Counted from the first letter of the stretch, positions 39,475-49,869 are shown. The stretch: DNA of 64,000 bases from an uncultured Alphaproteobacteria bacterium (GCA_902530745.1 CACABO010000002.1:98695-162694); one strand, 5' to 3'. A program made the numbers and translations. The notes: generated by a model not told the origin, from the letters alone.

Positions 39475-40160
39475 TGCCAGTTAAAAAAAAAGCTACAAAA
39501 AAAAAACTAATAAAAAAAACTACAAAAGTTAAGACAAAGAAAAAGTTACCTGCTAAAAAAAAACAACCCGTAAAAAAAATAGCTAAGAAAAAAGTTGCAA
39601 AAAAAATAGTAAAAAAAGTAGCTAAAAAAATTGTTACACCAAAAGCCCCTAAGATTAAAAAAGTAATAGTCCCACAAGAATTTAAACCAGGAGAAAATAT
39701 TGTTTACCCAACCCACGGCGTAGGAAGAATTCTAACTATAGAAAAGTTCCAATATGATCTAGTGGAAGAACAACTGTATGTAATACAGTTTTTTCAAGAC
39801 AAGTTAACAATCAGAGTTCCTTTTGCTAAAGCAAAATTGATTGGTTTAAGAAACATTACTAGTAAACCATCTATGACTAGAACACTTTCTGTTTTAAAGC
39901 AAAAGCCTAAAATTAAAAAGGCAATGTGGAGTAGAAGAGCTCAAGAATACGATCAAAAGATAAACTCTGGTGACATAAAACTTCTTTCAGAGGTCGTTCG
40001 AGATCTATTTCGAAAAGATGATCAAACTGAGCAGTCTTATAGTGAGCGCCAAATGTTTCAGGTAGCTTTTGAGAGATACACTAGAGAATTTGCGATATCT
40101 TCAAGTTTAAAGTTTGAGGAAGCATCAACAAAAATATTAGAAATTTTAAATAAAAGATAA
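39474..40160 (+). CDS. CarD-family transcriptional regulator with Lys-rich N-terminal tail
   Basis: FKPGENIVYPTHGVGRILTIEKFQYDLVEEQLYVIQF CarD motif preceded by ~60 aa of KKKxxKK. Confidence 0.9.
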   Translation: MPVKKKATKKKLIKKTTKVKTKKKLPAKKKQPVKKIAKKKVAKKIVKKVAKKIVTPKAPKIKKVIVPQEFKPGENIVYPTHGVGRILTIEKFQYDLVEEQLYVIQFFQDKLTIRVPFAKAKLIGLRNITSKPSMTRTLSVLKQKPKIKKAMWSRRAQEYDQKINSGDIKLLSEVVRDLFRKDDQTEQSYSERQMFQVAFERYTREFAISSSLKFEEASTKILEILNKR

Positions 40161-40161
40161 A

Positions 40162-40485
40162 TTAATTAGTTTCTTCTTCGTTTTTATCAGTTGGGATATC
40201 AATGCTTATATCTTCAGCTAGGTTATCGGTATCTTCATTTTGAGCATCAGTATCTTCTGTTTCTTCAATTAGGTCTTTTAATTCATCGTTTTCTTTGGCA
40301 GTCTTAGTGGGTGTTGCAACACTTATTCCCGCTTTTCTTCCTCTTTTAGGTTTAGCAATATTTACAGCTTCAATGGATTTACCACATTCTGGACAATTAA
40401 CTACATCCTGATAAAAATCATAATACTTTACGCTACCACATGGGCATGTTCTTTTGTGGCCTAAATCGATTTGCTCTTCTTGCAT
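40162..40485 (-). CDS. FYDLN-acid/TIGR02300-type small protein
   Basis: [30 protein letters not shown] followed by an acidic tail. Confidence 0.7.
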   Translation of the reverse strand: MQEEQIDLGHKRTCPCGSVKYYDFYQDVVNCPECGKSIEAVNIAKPKRGRKAGISVATPTKTAKENDELKDLIEETEDTDAQNEDTDNLAEDISIDIPTDKNEEETN

Positions 40486-40549
40486 TGTGGGCAGATTTAT
40501 ACATTATTATTGTAATTTATACAAATTTTTATTATGTTATCGCTCTAAT

Positions 40550-40810
40550 ATGGCAGTTCCAAAAAGAAAAACCACACCTTCAAAAAGGAATATGAGGCGC
40601 TCTCATCATAGAGCAGGAACTCAACTATTTGCAGAAGACAAAAAATCAGGTGAATTAAGAAGACCTCATCACATTGATCTAAGTACTGGCATGTACAGAG
40701 GTAAACAAATAATTATTAAAAAAACCAAAAAAGATAAAGATGCCGAGGGTCAAGCACCTGTTAATACTGACGAAACAACTAAAACTATTGAAGCTCCTGC
40801 TTCTAAATAA
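40550..40810 (+). CDS. rpmF: 50S ribosomal protein L32 with C-terminal extension
   Basis: [21 protein letters not shown]. Confidence 0.95.
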   Translation: MAVPKRKTTPSKRNMRRSHHRAGTQLFAEDKKSGELRRPHHIDLSTGMYRGKQIIIKKTKKDKDAEGQAPVNTDETTKTIEAPASK

Positions 40811-41299
40811 TTAATCTCTAATTACTTTATAAATTGAATTTTCTGAAAAGCTTTGCTGATAGAGCTTTTTTTTAAGCTCAGTAGTTTCTAACTTAGATAG
40901 TTTTTTTCTTAAAATAAATCGTTTTAAAATATCCAGCTCTAAATCTGGGTTTTCAGATACTTTTTTAGAGATATATTCCTCAATTAAGTTTTGTTCAAAA
41001 CCTTTTTGAAACAGTTTATTTTTAATTTTTTTGATAGAAAATAAGGACTGCTCATAATAATGAAATACTGTTTCAATGAAGTGCCTCTCGTTGATTATCT
41101 TCAACTCATCTAATTTTTGAATAATATTATTAATAAGTTCTTGTTTAGAGATATTTTCTGCAAAAATGACTTTTTGATAAGTTTTTTTGTTTCTTAGTTT
41201 TTTTTCAAGTATTTCTGAAATCTTTTTTTTAGTGGCTGGATATTTTCCTAAATATTTAATTGCTTCATTGAATAAGTATTCATCAGCTTTTTTTTTCAT
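40811..41299 (-). CDS. recX: RecX-like regulatory protein
   Basis: Helical repeats (IIQKLDELKIINERHFIETVFHYY; IKNKLFQKGFEQNLIEEYI) typical of RecX. Confidence 0.7.
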   Translation of the reverse strand: MKKKADEYLFNEAIKYLGKYPATKKKISEILEKKLRNKKTYQKVIFAENISKQELINNIIQKLDELKIINERHFIETVFHYYEQSLFSIKKIKNKLFQKGFEQNLIEEYISKKVSENPDLELDILKRFILRKKLSKLETTELKKKLYQQSFSENSIYKVIRD

Positions 41300-41346
41300 A
41301 GTTTATATTATTTTATGAATTATTATTATCAAGTATACTTATAAAG

Positions 41347-41423
41347 GCGCTTGTAGCTCAGTAGGATAGAGCACCAGATTCCTAATCTGGGGGCCGCAGG
41401 TTCGATTCCTGCCAAGCGCGCCA
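41347..41423 (+). tRNA. tRNA-Arg (anticodon CCT)
   Basis: GCGCTTG acceptor, GTAGCTCAGT D arm, CCAGA-TTCCTAA-TCTGG anticodon arm, GCAGGTTCGATTCCTGC T arm, CCA encoded. Confidence 0.96.
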
Positions 41424-41434
41424 AAGAATTAATG

Positions 41435-41905
41435 TTAATTTTTCTCGTGTAAGAAATCTAAAAGTCTGTCTAAATATTTCTCATCAACATTATAAGCTTT
41501 TTTATAATGTTCAATACAATATGGTTTTGTTGGAATATTTTGACCACCGCAATAGTGAAATCCCTCTTCAAGTGGATCGCCAATTGGCCATTGACAAGAT
41601 TTAAAGTTACCGGTACCAACAATACTCTTTTTAAAACTAAATTTTTCTCTTCTTCGAACAGGTTCTTTTCTTACTGTATTTTGGGAAGATGAATTACTTG
41701 ATTCCCTATACATGGTCACTGATGAAAATTGTTGATTTTGAGTTGACTTTTTTCTGGAGTTTTGACGTCTTTCTAGGCCCAATCTAAAAGCCTTACCAAT
41801 AACGGCATTTTTCGTAAATCCGAGCTGCACGCCAATCTGGCTTGTAGCAACCCCTTCATTCCAAAGTTTTTTAAGATCTTCTACTTTCTGGTTATTCCAA
41901 GACAT
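41435..41905 (-). CDS. gcrA: GcrA cell-cycle regulator
   Basis: MSWNNQKVEDLKKLWNEGVATSQIGVQLGFTKNAVIGKAFRLGLERR; C-terminal CQWPIGDP..FHYCG. Confidence 0.92.
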   Translation of the reverse strand: MSWNNQKVEDLKKLWNEGVATSQIGVQLGFTKNAVIGKAFRLGLERRQNSRKKSTQNQQFSSVTMYRESSNSSSQNTVRKEPVRRREKFSFKKSIVGTGNFKSCQWPIGDPLEEGFHYCGGQNIPTKPYCIEHYKKAYNVDEKYLDRLLDFLHEKN

Positions 41906-42006
41906 TTTTAATACACCCACTCTATTTAGTTACATATATGGGTAGTTTTATACTATATATAGTAGTAGTAATCTAGCCTAAAATGATTAAAAAAATGTGA
42001 ATAAAT

Positions 42007-43173
42007 ATGAAATCTCTTAAAAATCTGAACTTTGAAAAAATCCGAAATGTAGGAGTTAGAGTCGATTTCAATGTTCCTATTGATAAAAATTTTAGAATTA
42101 CAGACAAAACAAGATTAGATAGATCCAAAGAGACCATCGATTTTATTAAAAATAAACAATGTAATATTTTGCTTATTTCACATTTTGGAAGACCAAAAGA
42201 AAATTTTGATGAGAAGTATTCTTTCTCAAGATTAATTAAACAGTTTGAGGATATATTGGAGTTAAAATTAAATTTTATTACTTATGATAGTTTTTTACAA
42301 AGCGGTCTTAATGAATTAGATGTTGATAAGCCAACTATAAACCTTTTAGAGAATATACGATTTTTTGAGGGAGAAATAAAAAATGACTTAAATTTTAGCA
42401 AATCTATTACAGATAAATTAGATTTATATGTTAATGAGGCTTTTTCTGCCTCTCACCGATTTCACTCATCAGTGAATCAAATGGCTAAAAATATATTGTC
42501 AGCACCTGGATTTAATTTTGAAAGAGAAATTTTAGCAATAGAAAATATAAAAAAATCTTCAAAGAAAAAATTAGCAATCATTGGCGGATCAAAAGTTTCA
42601 ACTAAAATAAAAACACTTCTATCTTTAACATCCTCTTGCTCAGATATTTTTATTGGAGGGGCAATGGCTAATAATTTTTTTAAATATAATAGTATAAATG
42701 TAAGCAATTCTTTAATTGAAGAGGGTACAGAAAGTATGATTGAAATGATTTACAATTCTGCAAAATCAACAAATTGTAAAATTCATCTTCCATCAGATGT
42801 TATACTTGACTCAAATGAAAAAAAATTAATAGATGAGCTTCCTACAAGCTCTGATTTTAAAATCCTAGATATATCAGTTTCTTCACACGCGGTTTTAGAA
42901 AAACTGATAGGTAACAGTGATATCGTTTTGTGGAATGGACCAATGGGAATGATAGAAGACAATAAATTTTCAAAGGGATCAATAAATTTAGCACATCTCC
43001 TTGCAAAATCTCAAGCAGATGTTGTCATAGGCGGTGGAGACACAATTTTAGCAATCAACATGGCTGAGGAAAAATTTGAAAATTTTTATTTTGTTTCAAC
43101 AGCTGGCGGTGCTTTTCTTGAGGCGCTCGAGAATAAAGATCTTCCTGGAATTCAAGCCCTTATGGCTGATTAA
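42007..43173 (+). CDS. pgk: Phosphoglycerate kinase
   Basis: VGVRVDFNVPIDKNFRITDKTR; LLISHFGRP; NGPMGMIEDNKFSKGS; GGGDTI. Confidence 0.96.
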   Translation: MKSLKNLNFEKIRNVGVRVDFNVPIDKNFRITDKTRLDRSKETIDFIKNKQCNILLISHFGRPKENFDEKYSFSRLIKQFEDILELKLNFITYDSFLQSGLNELDVDKPTINLLENIRFFEGEIKNDLNFSKSITDKLDLYVNEAFSASHRFHSSVNQMAKNILSAPGFNFEREILAIENIKKSSKKKLAIIGGSKVSTKIKTLLSLTSSCSDIFIGGAMANNFFKYNSINVSNSLIEEGTESMIEMIYNSAKSTNCKIHLPSDVILDSNEKKLIDELPTSSDFKILDISVSSHAVLEKLIGNSDIVLWNGPMGMIEDNKFSKGSINLAHLLAKSQADVVIGGGDTILAINMAEEKFENFYFVSTAGGAFLEALENKDLPGIQALMAD

Positions 43174-43696
43174 TAAAATGTTTTTTTAACAATGGAATTT
43201 GAATTATTGTAAACACAATAGTAATTCCCATTATTCCAAATACTTTAAAATTTACCCAAACATCAGTTGTTTGAGTTCGCCAAACTATTTCATTTAAAAC
43301 AGCTAAAAGAATAAAAAAGCTTGACCACATTTTATTCATTAATCCCCAACCCTCATCAGTCAATTTTAATGATGAGTTTAATAATAACTTTAAAACAGGT
43401 TTATTAATTAATGTACTTCCAATCAAAACTGCAGCAAAAAGAGCATTTATAATTGTTGGTTTCATTTTAAAAAATATCTCATTTTTTAGAAAAATACTTA
43501 AACCACCAAAAACAACTAAGATAATTGTACTCACTAACATCATGGTTGAAATTTTTCTTTCTTTGAAATAGATAGCTATAAGGGAAATAAATGTTGCGAC
43601 TATTACAGCAGCAATACTCAAATAGAGATCTTTATCTGATTTATAATAGACTGCGAAAAAAACAATTAAGGGAAAAAATTCAAATAGTTGTTTCAT
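43160..43696 (-). CDS. yciB: YciB/septation protein A family inner-membrane protein
   Basis: FFPLIVFFAVYY; KPTIINALFAAVLIGS; LTDEGWGLMNKMWSSFFILLAVLNEIVWR. Confidence 0.9.
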   Translation of the reverse strand: MKQLFEFFPLIVFFAVYYKSDKDLYLSIAAVIVATFISLIAIYFKERKISTMMLVSTIILVVFGGLSIFLKNEIFFKMKPTIINALFAAVLIGSTLINKPVLKLLLNSSLKLTDEGWGLMNKMWSSFFILLAVLNEIVWRTQTTDVWVNFKVFGIMGITIVFTIIQIPLLKKHFINQP

Positions 43697-43697
43697 T

Positions 43698-44516
43698 TTA
43701 TATTAGTCTATCTAAATATTCTTCAAATTGAAACTCTCTTAAGTCATTCATGCCTTCGCCATATCCCTCAAATACTACAGGAATATCAAAATCATTTATT
43801 ATTGTTAGAAGAGCTCCATACTTGGCATTAGAATCTACCTTATTTAAAATAATACCATCTAAAGTGATATATTCTTGAAAACCATCTATTATATGTTTTG
43901 ATGCAAGGCCAGTATTAGCATCTAATGTTAAAAAAGCCCTTATTAAATTAAATTGCTCAGATTTTTTTGAAACTATATCTGAGATTTTTTTTAGCTCAGC
44001 CATTAAATTTTTGTTGTTATGCTGTCTCCCAGATGTATCAACAATAATAACATCACTCTCTTTCAGATTATCAATACCTTGAAAAATAACTGCAGATGGA
44101 TCTTCCATATTATTACCCTTATGAATGGGCACTTCAAATTGATTTGTGAAATGTTCAAGTTGATCGATTGCGGCAGCCCTAAATGTATCTGCTGCAATTA
44201 CGCCAGGTTTTAAGCCATTCTTTTGAATTAGATTTATAAATTTACCTATAAATGTTGTTTTTCCCGAGCCGTTATTTCCAGCAATAATATATAAGCTTTT
44301 ATCTTGAGGAGAAAAACCACCAAATTTTTTTTCTTTGAATTTTGTAAGCAGTTCATCTTTAATCACTTTTTTAATATCCTCTTCTTGTGATTTATTTTCT
44401 TTTATTTTTGAAATTATTAAATCAGCAAATTTTGGTTCTACACCATTATCAAACAAAAGATCTTCTATCTCATCTATATTTAAATTCTTTTGAAAGATTT
44501 TTTTTAAAAAAAACAT
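43698..44516 (-). CDS. ftsY: Signal recognition particle receptor FtsY
   Basis: GNNGSGKTTFIGKF; GVIAADTFRAAAIDQLEHF; VDTSGRQHNNKNLMAELKKI. Confidence 0.93.
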   Translation of the reverse strand: MFFLKKIFQKNLNIDEIEDLLFDNGVEPKFADLIISKIKENKSQEEDIKKVIKDELLTKFKEKKFGGFSPQDKSLYIIAGNNGSGKTTFIGKFINLIQKNGLKPGVIAADTFRAAAIDQLEHFTNQFEVPIHKGNNMEDPSAVIFQGIDNLKESDVIIVDTSGRQHNNKNLMAELKKISDIVSKKSEQFNLIRAFLTLDANTGLASKHIIDGFQEYITLDGIILNKVDSNAKYGALLTIINDFDIPVVFEGYGEGMNDLREFQFEEYLDRLI

Positions 44517-45721
44517 TAAACTCTTATAACCTCTCCGACGGGTACACCTACTAAGGGTACTTTATGTTTGATATAATTTTGATCATACCCAATTGCTAAT
44601 CCTGAATTTAACTCTTCAATAAGGATCTCCCTTGGTAATGAAAGTTTGGATTTAACTTTTTTTAAAATTAATTCTCCAAGATCTCTTAAAACTTTTGCTC
44701 TCTTTTTAATAATTGATTTAGAGACCTGAGGCATCCTTGAAGCAGGAGTATTGTTTTTTGGAGAAAAAGGAAATATGTGAAGGTGAGAAATTTCATTGTC
44801 TCTTAATAGTTTGTATGTATTTTCAAACATCGTATCTGTTTCTGTGGGAAATCCTGCAATAATATCTGCACCAAATGAAATATCTTTTCTAATTTTTTTA
44901 CAACGATCAACAAATTGAAATACATCTTTTGAGCTATGTCTTCTTTTCATTCTTTTCAGTATCATGTCATCACCTGACTGTATACTAAGGTGAAGATGCG
45001 GCATTACTCTTTGATCTTTTAGTACTTCATTAAAATTTTCATCAACTTCAACACAGTCTATTGAGGATAGTCGAAGACGTTGCAATTTAGTTTTATCTAA
45101 AATATCTAAAATTAAATTGCTCATGTTATATTTGTGATCAAAATCGCTCCCATAATCTGATATATCAACACCTGTTAAAACAATTTCTTTGACACCATTT
45201 TCTACAACTCTTTCCACCTCATCAATTAAGTAAAAAGGATCAAAACTCCTATTATTACCTCTACCAAAAGGAATAATACAAAATGTGCACCTATGATTGC
45301 ATCCTTGTTGAATTACAAGGCTTTCTCTTATGTTAAGGTTTTTATTATCTAAAGATGGGCGGATATCTTGAGGAGAGTCAAATATGTCTTCCTTGAAATC
45401 TACTTCGAGTTCTTCATCAAGTAAGGATGTCCAAGTTTCTGATTTCAGTTTACTTATATTATCAATAACTTTATCAACCTCTGTCATTGAAGAATACTTA
45501 TCTGGAGATATTTGTGCAGCACAACCTGTCATTACAATTTTTTTATTGGGATATTCTTTTTTAATTCTTCTAATAGTTTGTCTTACCTGCCTCTCAGTCT
45601 CATTTGTGACGGCACAAGAGTTTATAACAACCATATTTTCATTATTATTTACTAATAATTCTTCAATTTTTTTTCCTTCAAAGTTATTTAGTCGACATCC
45701 AAAATTAACAACTTTAGACAT
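44516..45721 (-). CDS. mtaB: tRNA t6A37 methylthiotransferase MtaB
   Basis: FGCRLNNFEG; INSCAVTNETERQVRQTIRR; IQQGCNHRCTFCIIPFGRGNNRS radical-SAM CxxxCxxC. Confidence 0.93.
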   Translation of the reverse strand: MSKVVNFGCRLNNFEGKKIEELLVNNNENMVVINSCAVTNETERQVRQTIRRIKKEYPNKKIVMTGCAAQISPDKYSSMTEVDKVIDNISKLKSETWTSLLDEELEVDFKEDIFDSPQDIRPSLDNKNLNIRESLVIQQGCNHRCTFCIIPFGRGNNRSFDPFYLIDEVERVVENGVKEIVLTGVDISDYGSDFDHKYNMSNLILDILDKTKLQRLRLSSIDCVEVDENFNEVLKDQRVMPHLHLSIQSGDDMILKRMKRRHSSKDVFQFVDRCKKIRKDISFGADIIAGFPTETDTMFENTYKLLRDNEISHLHIFPFSPKNNTPASRMPQVSKSIIKKRAKVLRDLGELILKKVKSKLSLPREILIEELNSGLAIGYDQNYIKHKVPLVGVPVGEVIRV

Positions 45722-46534
45722 TTAAATATTAATCGATGATTGATAAACTAACTCTGCAGGGCCTTGAAGGAATACCATCCTGTCCTTGATTTCTGCTTTT
45801 AATACTGATCGTTCAGTAATTACTTTGATTTTAGAGGACACAAAGTCATTATGATTTAAAACAAAAGCAGTAGCACAGGTTCCTGAACCACATGCTAGTG
45901 TATGTCCGCCACCTCGCTCCCAAAATAATACTTTTACTTTTGATTTTTTTAATACCTCTACAAAAGTAATATTAGCTTGATCAGGAAATAATTTATTTTT
46001 TACAAGTAAAGGCCCTAACATATTTAATTTAATTAGCTTTAAATTCTTTACTAATACTACACAATGAGGGTTTCCAATATTTGCCCCCATTATTTTTATT
46101 AACCCAGGTATCTTTATTCTTTTAATTTGAATACTTTGAGAGTCAATTTTTTTTGATAAAGGAATTTTTTTCCAATCTAAAGTTACTTCCCCAACATTGA
46201 TTTTGTATTCCTTTTGAGTTTTCTTACCAAAATGTAAAAATTTATGAGTTTTAATGACTGCCCTTTTAACTTTTTTTACTTCAACTAAATATTTGTAGGC
46301 ACATCGCAATCCATTCCCACAATTTTTCCCAAGTGAGCCATCTGAGTTATAAAATGTAACTTGATAATATGAACTGATTTTTTTTAATAGAATTAATTGA
46401 TCGCAACCTACCCCAAAACGCCTGTCGCAAAGTCTTTTAATAACCTTTTTTGACTTCCTAATGAAATCAACGTTTTTATCCACAATAATAAAGTCATTTC
46501 CTGCTCCTTGAGCTTTCATAAAAGGTATTTTCAT
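45722..46534 (-). CDS. dapF: Diaminopimelate epimerase
   Basis: FMKAQGAGNDFIIVD; NSDGSLGKNCGNGLRC; GGGHTLACGSGTCA. Confidence 0.95.
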   Translation of the reverse strand: MKIPFMKAQGAGNDFIIVDKNVDFIRKSKKVIKRLCDRRFGVGCDQLILLKKISSYYQVTFYNSDGSLGKNCGNGLRCAYKYLVEVKKVKRAVIKTHKFLHFGKKTQKEYKINVGEVTLDWKKIPLSKKIDSQSIQIKRIKIPGLIKIMGANIGNPHCVVLVKNLKLIKLNMLGPLLVKNKLFPDQANITFVEVLKKSKVKVLFWERGGGHTLACGSGTCATAFVLNHNDFVSSKIKVITERSVLKAEIKDRMVFLQGPAELVYQSSINI

Positions 46535-46583
46535 AGACCAGCTATAGTGATATAAATTCATCACTAAATAAAGGAAAAATTAG

Positions 46584-46622
46584 TCGGCCAATGAGTATCA
46601 TTCGCCGATTTTTTTTATTTTT
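46584..46622 (+). terminator. Terminator-like hairpin immediately before ffh
   Basis: TCGGC-C-AATGA-GTA-TCATT-C-GCCGA followed by T8-A-T6. Confidence 0.75.
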
Positions 46623-46625
46623 TAA

Positions 46626-47978
46626 ATGTTAGAAAATATAACAAATAAGATAACTGGAATTTTTCAAGGCCTATCAAATAAAGGTGCTATCACTGAAAAA
46701 GATTTAGAGACAACCCTGCGAGAGGTTAGAGTTGCTCTGTTAGAGGCAGATGTCTCTCTTAAGGTATCTAAAGATCTTATTAAAAAAATCCAAGAAAAAG
46801 CACTTGGTCAAAAAGTAATTGAAAACGTCCAGCCAGGACAACAAATAATTAAAATAGTAAGTGATGAACTAACAGAAATACTTGGTATTCAAAGTAGCGA
46901 GTTAAACTTTAAAAATAAACCCTCAACTTTTTTAATGTGTGGTCTGCAGGGTGCAGGTAAAACAACATCAATTGCAAAATTTGCTCATTACTGTCAAAAT
47001 TCTCTTAATAAATCTGTAGCACTTGTGTCAACAGATTTAAGAAGACCAGCCGCTATAGACCAACTTCGTATTTTATCCCAAAAAAATAATATTCAGTTTA
47101 TTGAGCCAATAAATGAAAATATAAAAGATATTGTCAATAATGCTCTTGAACAAAGTAAAAAACTTTTATCGGATGTTTTAATTATAGATACCTCAGGTCG
47201 AATTAGTACAGATGAGGAATTACTTTTAGAACTGAAAACAATTAATGATCTGGCAAAACCACAAGAGAATTTACTTGTTTTAGACTCAATGATGGGTCAA
47301 CAAGCCCTAAGCGTTGTAGAGTCTTTTAACTCCACAGCACCACTTACTGGATTTATATTAACAAGATTAGATGCAGACCCAAGAGGAGGAGTTGCACTTT
47401 CAGCAAAATATCAAACAGGTTTGCCAATTCGTTTCTTTGGATCAGGAGAAAATATTGAAGATTTTGAAGTTTTTCACCCAGAGAGAATAGCTTCTAGAAT
47501 TCTTGGTATGGGAGATGTTGTTTCATTAGTTGAAAAAGCACAAAAAGATTTTGATCAAAAAGAAATGGAAAATCTCCAATCTCAGATGATGAGTGGGAAA
47601 TTCAATATGAATGATCTTTTAAAACAGTTTTCTCAAATGAAAAAAATGGGAGGAATGTCTGGACTTATGTCACACATGCCAGGTGTCAGCAAAATTAAAA
47701 ATATGATGGAGAGTGGAGATTTTGACGAAAAAGTTATTGATCATCAAATTGCAATTATTTGCTCAATGACAAGAGAGGAAAGATTAGATCCTGATTTACT
47801 AAAAGCTTCAAGAAAAAGAAGAATAGCAACAGGGTCTGGTAGACAGGTACACGAGGTCAACAGGCTTTTAAAACAATTTGAGCAAACTAAAAAACTTATG
47901 AAACAAGCTCAAAAACCAGGTTTTGCAAATAAAATAAAAAGTTTATTAGGCGGAAACCAAATGCCAACGATTGAATAA
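46626..47978 (+). CDS. ffh: Signal recognition particle protein Ffh
   Basis: CGLQGAGKTTSIAKFAHY; GFILTRLDADPRGGVAL; C-terminal M domain. Confidence 0.96.
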   Translation: MLENITNKITGIFQGLSNKGAITEKDLETTLREVRVALLEADVSLKVSKDLIKKIQEKALGQKVIENVQPGQQIIKIVSDELTEILGIQSSELNFKNKPSTFLMCGLQGAGKTTSIAKFAHYCQNSLNKSVALVSTDLRRPAAIDQLRILSQKNNIQFIEPINENIKDIVNNALEQSKKLLSDVLIIDTSGRISTDEELLLELKTINDLAKPQENLLVLDSMMGQQALSVVESFNSTAPLTGFILTRLDADPRGGVALSAKYQTGLPIRFFGSGENIEDFEVFHPERIASRILGMGDVVSLVEKAQKDFDQKEMENLQSQMMSGKFNMNDLLKQFSQMKKMGGMSGLMSHMPGVSKIKNMMESGDFDEKVIDHQIAIICSMTREERLDPDLLKASRKRRIATGSGRQVHEVNRLLKQFEQTKKLMKQAQKPGFANKIKSLLGGNQMPTIE

Positions 47979-47996
47979 ATACAGAAGGGAGAAATC

Positions 47997-48590
47997 ATGG
48001 CGACAAAAATAAGACTAGCAAGAGGAGGTTCAAAAAAAAGACCTTTCTATAGAATTGTGGTTGCAGATGAGAAAGCACCAAGAGACGGTAACTTCATCGA
48101 AAAAATAGGCAACTTCAATCCAATGGTACCCAAGGATCACAAGGAAAGAGTAATGCTTAGCAAAGAAAGAGCCGAACATTGGCTTAAGGTTGGGGCCCTG
48201 CCAACAGAAAGAGTTCAAAAAATTCTCTCTGAATTAGGAATGATGGAAGCTCCAAAAATAACTGAGAAAACAAAAAAGCATTTACCAAAGGCAAAGGCTC
48301 AAGAAAGAGTTAAAGCAAAAGAAGAAGCAGCATCAAAAGCTGCAGAAGATGCAAAAGCTACTGAAGAAGCAGCTAAAGCAGAGGACGAAAAACCTACTGA
48401 GGAGGTAACTACCACAGAAGAGCAACCGCCTGTTGAAGAAGTAGCAGTTGAAAAACCAGCTGAAGAGGTGAAGACAGAAGAGACTTCTGAGCCGGAGGAA
48501 AAGAAAGAAGAAGCTTCTGCAAAAGAAGAGCCCAAAGAGGAAGAGGGTTCAACTGAGGCTTCAGAGGATAAACCCGAGACTAAAGAGTAA
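47997..48590 (+). CDS. rpsP: 30S ribosomal protein S16 with ~100-aa Glu/Ala/Lys-rich C-terminal tail
   Basis: [40 protein letters not shown]. Confidence 0.95.
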   Translation: MATKIRLARGGSKKRPFYRIVVADEKAPRDGNFIEKIGNFNPMVPKDHKERVMLSKERAEHWLKVGALPTERVQKILSELGMMEAPKITEKTKKHLPKAKAQERVKAKEEAASKAAEDAKATEEAAKAEDEKPTEEVTTTEEQPPVEEVAVEKPAEEVKTEETSEPEEKKEEASAKEEPKEEEGSTEASEDKPETKE

Positions 48591-48596
48591 TTACTT

Positions 48597-49094
48597 GTGA
48601 CTCCCTTTGAGAAGCATTTCATACAAGTTGGTGTAATTGGCAGACCTAAAGGAACTAAGGGTCTGCTAAGGTTTCACAGTTATTTAAATGATGATCGTGA
48701 TTTAAATCAATTTAATAAATTTTATTTAGATAATGAAAAAACTATTAACTTAAAACTAGTATCTTTTGATAAAAAAAGCCCACTTATAACAATCGACGAA
48801 ATAAATAATAGAACAGACATTGAAAAGTTTGTTAATAAAAAAATTTTTTTAAAAAAAGAACAACTATCACCAGTAAAAGGAAACGAATATTATTTCCACG
48901 ATTTAGAGGGCCTTGAGGTATTTGATAATAAAGACCAGAGAGTTGGAGAAGTTGCTTCAGTTGTAAATTTTGGTGCAGGGGATTTATTGGAAATATATTT
49001 TATTAAAAGTAAAAAAAAGGAATTTTTCAGATTTACTGAGCAAAACTTTCCATTTGTAAATATTAAAGAAAAAAAAATTATAATTAAAAATTAA
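48597..49094 (+). CDS. rimM: Ribosome maturation factor RimM
   Basis: VGVIGRPKGTKGLLRFHSYL; YYFHDLEGLEVFDNKDQRVGEVASVVNFGAGDLLEI. Confidence 0.93.
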   Translation: MTPFEKHFIQVGVIGRPKGTKGLLRFHSYLNDDRDLNQFNKFYLDNEKTINLKLVSFDKKSPLITIDEINNRTDIEKFVNKKIFLKKEQLSPVKGNEYYFHDLEGLEVFDNKDQRVGEVASVVNFGAGDLLEIYFIKSKKKEFFRFTEQNFPFVNIKEKKIIIKN

Positions 49095-49819
49095 TGTTAA
49101 AATTCAATATCCTTACTTTATTTCCAGAAGTTTTTCCTGGAATTTTACAACATGGCTTGTTAGGCAAAGCTCTGTCAAAAAATCATTTCGAAATCAATAC
49201 GATCAACATAAGAGATTACAGTGATTTATCTGCGAACTCTGTTGATGATAAACCATTTAGTGGTGGCGCAGGTATGGTATTAAGACCTGATATAATTTCA
49301 AAATCTATAGAAGCAAACTTTAATAAAAATGAATTAGATAGCTGTATTAAAATATGTTTTTCTGCCAAAGGTAAACAACTCACTCAAAAAAAATTAACTA
49401 ATTATAATTTAAATAAAGATTTTATTTTACTAAATGGTAGATATGAGGGCATTGACCAAAGAGTAATTGATTATTATAAATTCCAAGAGATTTCTGTGAG
49501 CGATGTCATCTTAAACGGAGGAGAGATAGCATCATTATTATTTATTGAGGCGTTAATGAGACTCCAACCTGGTGTTCTTGGAAATAATGATACCCACACT
49601 ATTGAGTCATTCCAAAATGGACTAGTTGAACATGATCAATTCACTAGACCAAATCCATGGATAACCCCTGATCAGTCAGAAATAGAAGTACCTTCTATAC
49701 TCGTGAGTGGTAAACATGCTGATATAGATCTTTGGAAACACCAAAATTCGTTGGAAAATACTGAAAAAAATAGACCAGATTTATTTAAAAACTATTTAAA
49801 AAAAAACAAAAATGAGTAG
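49094..49819 (+). CDS. trmD: tRNA (guanine-N1)-methyltransferase
   Basis: FNILTLFPEVFPGILQHGLLGKAL; LLNGRYEGIDQRVIDYY; SVSDVILNGGE. Confidence 0.96.
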   Translation: MLKFNILTLFPEVFPGILQHGLLGKALSKNHFEINTINIRDYSDLSANSVDDKPFSGGAGMVLRPDIISKSIEANFNKNELDSCIKICFSAKGKQLTQKKLTNYNLNKDFILLNGRYEGIDQRVIDYYKFQEISVSDVILNGGEIASLLFIEALMRLQPGVLGNNDTHTIESFQNGLVEHDQFTRPNPWITPDQSEIEVPSILVSGKHADIDLWKHQNSLENTEKNRPDLFKNYLKKNKNE

Positions 49820-49869
49820 AATATGCCGCTCTGATACCACCCATATATTAATATTGGATGGAGCACACA

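Noticed and set aside
46563-46622. 4.5S SRP RNA upstream of ffh
   Set aside because: Too short and lacks the conserved GGAA/AGCAG helix 8 signature.
48299-48622. Minus-strand Ser-rich ORF opposite the rpsP tail
   Set aside because: Antisense image of the Glu/Ala-rich S16 tail.
49838-49862. Hairpin-like CCACCCATATATTAATATTGGATGG between trmD and rplS
   Set aside because: Imperfect, AT-rich, no U-tract; insufficient to call a terminator or leader element.
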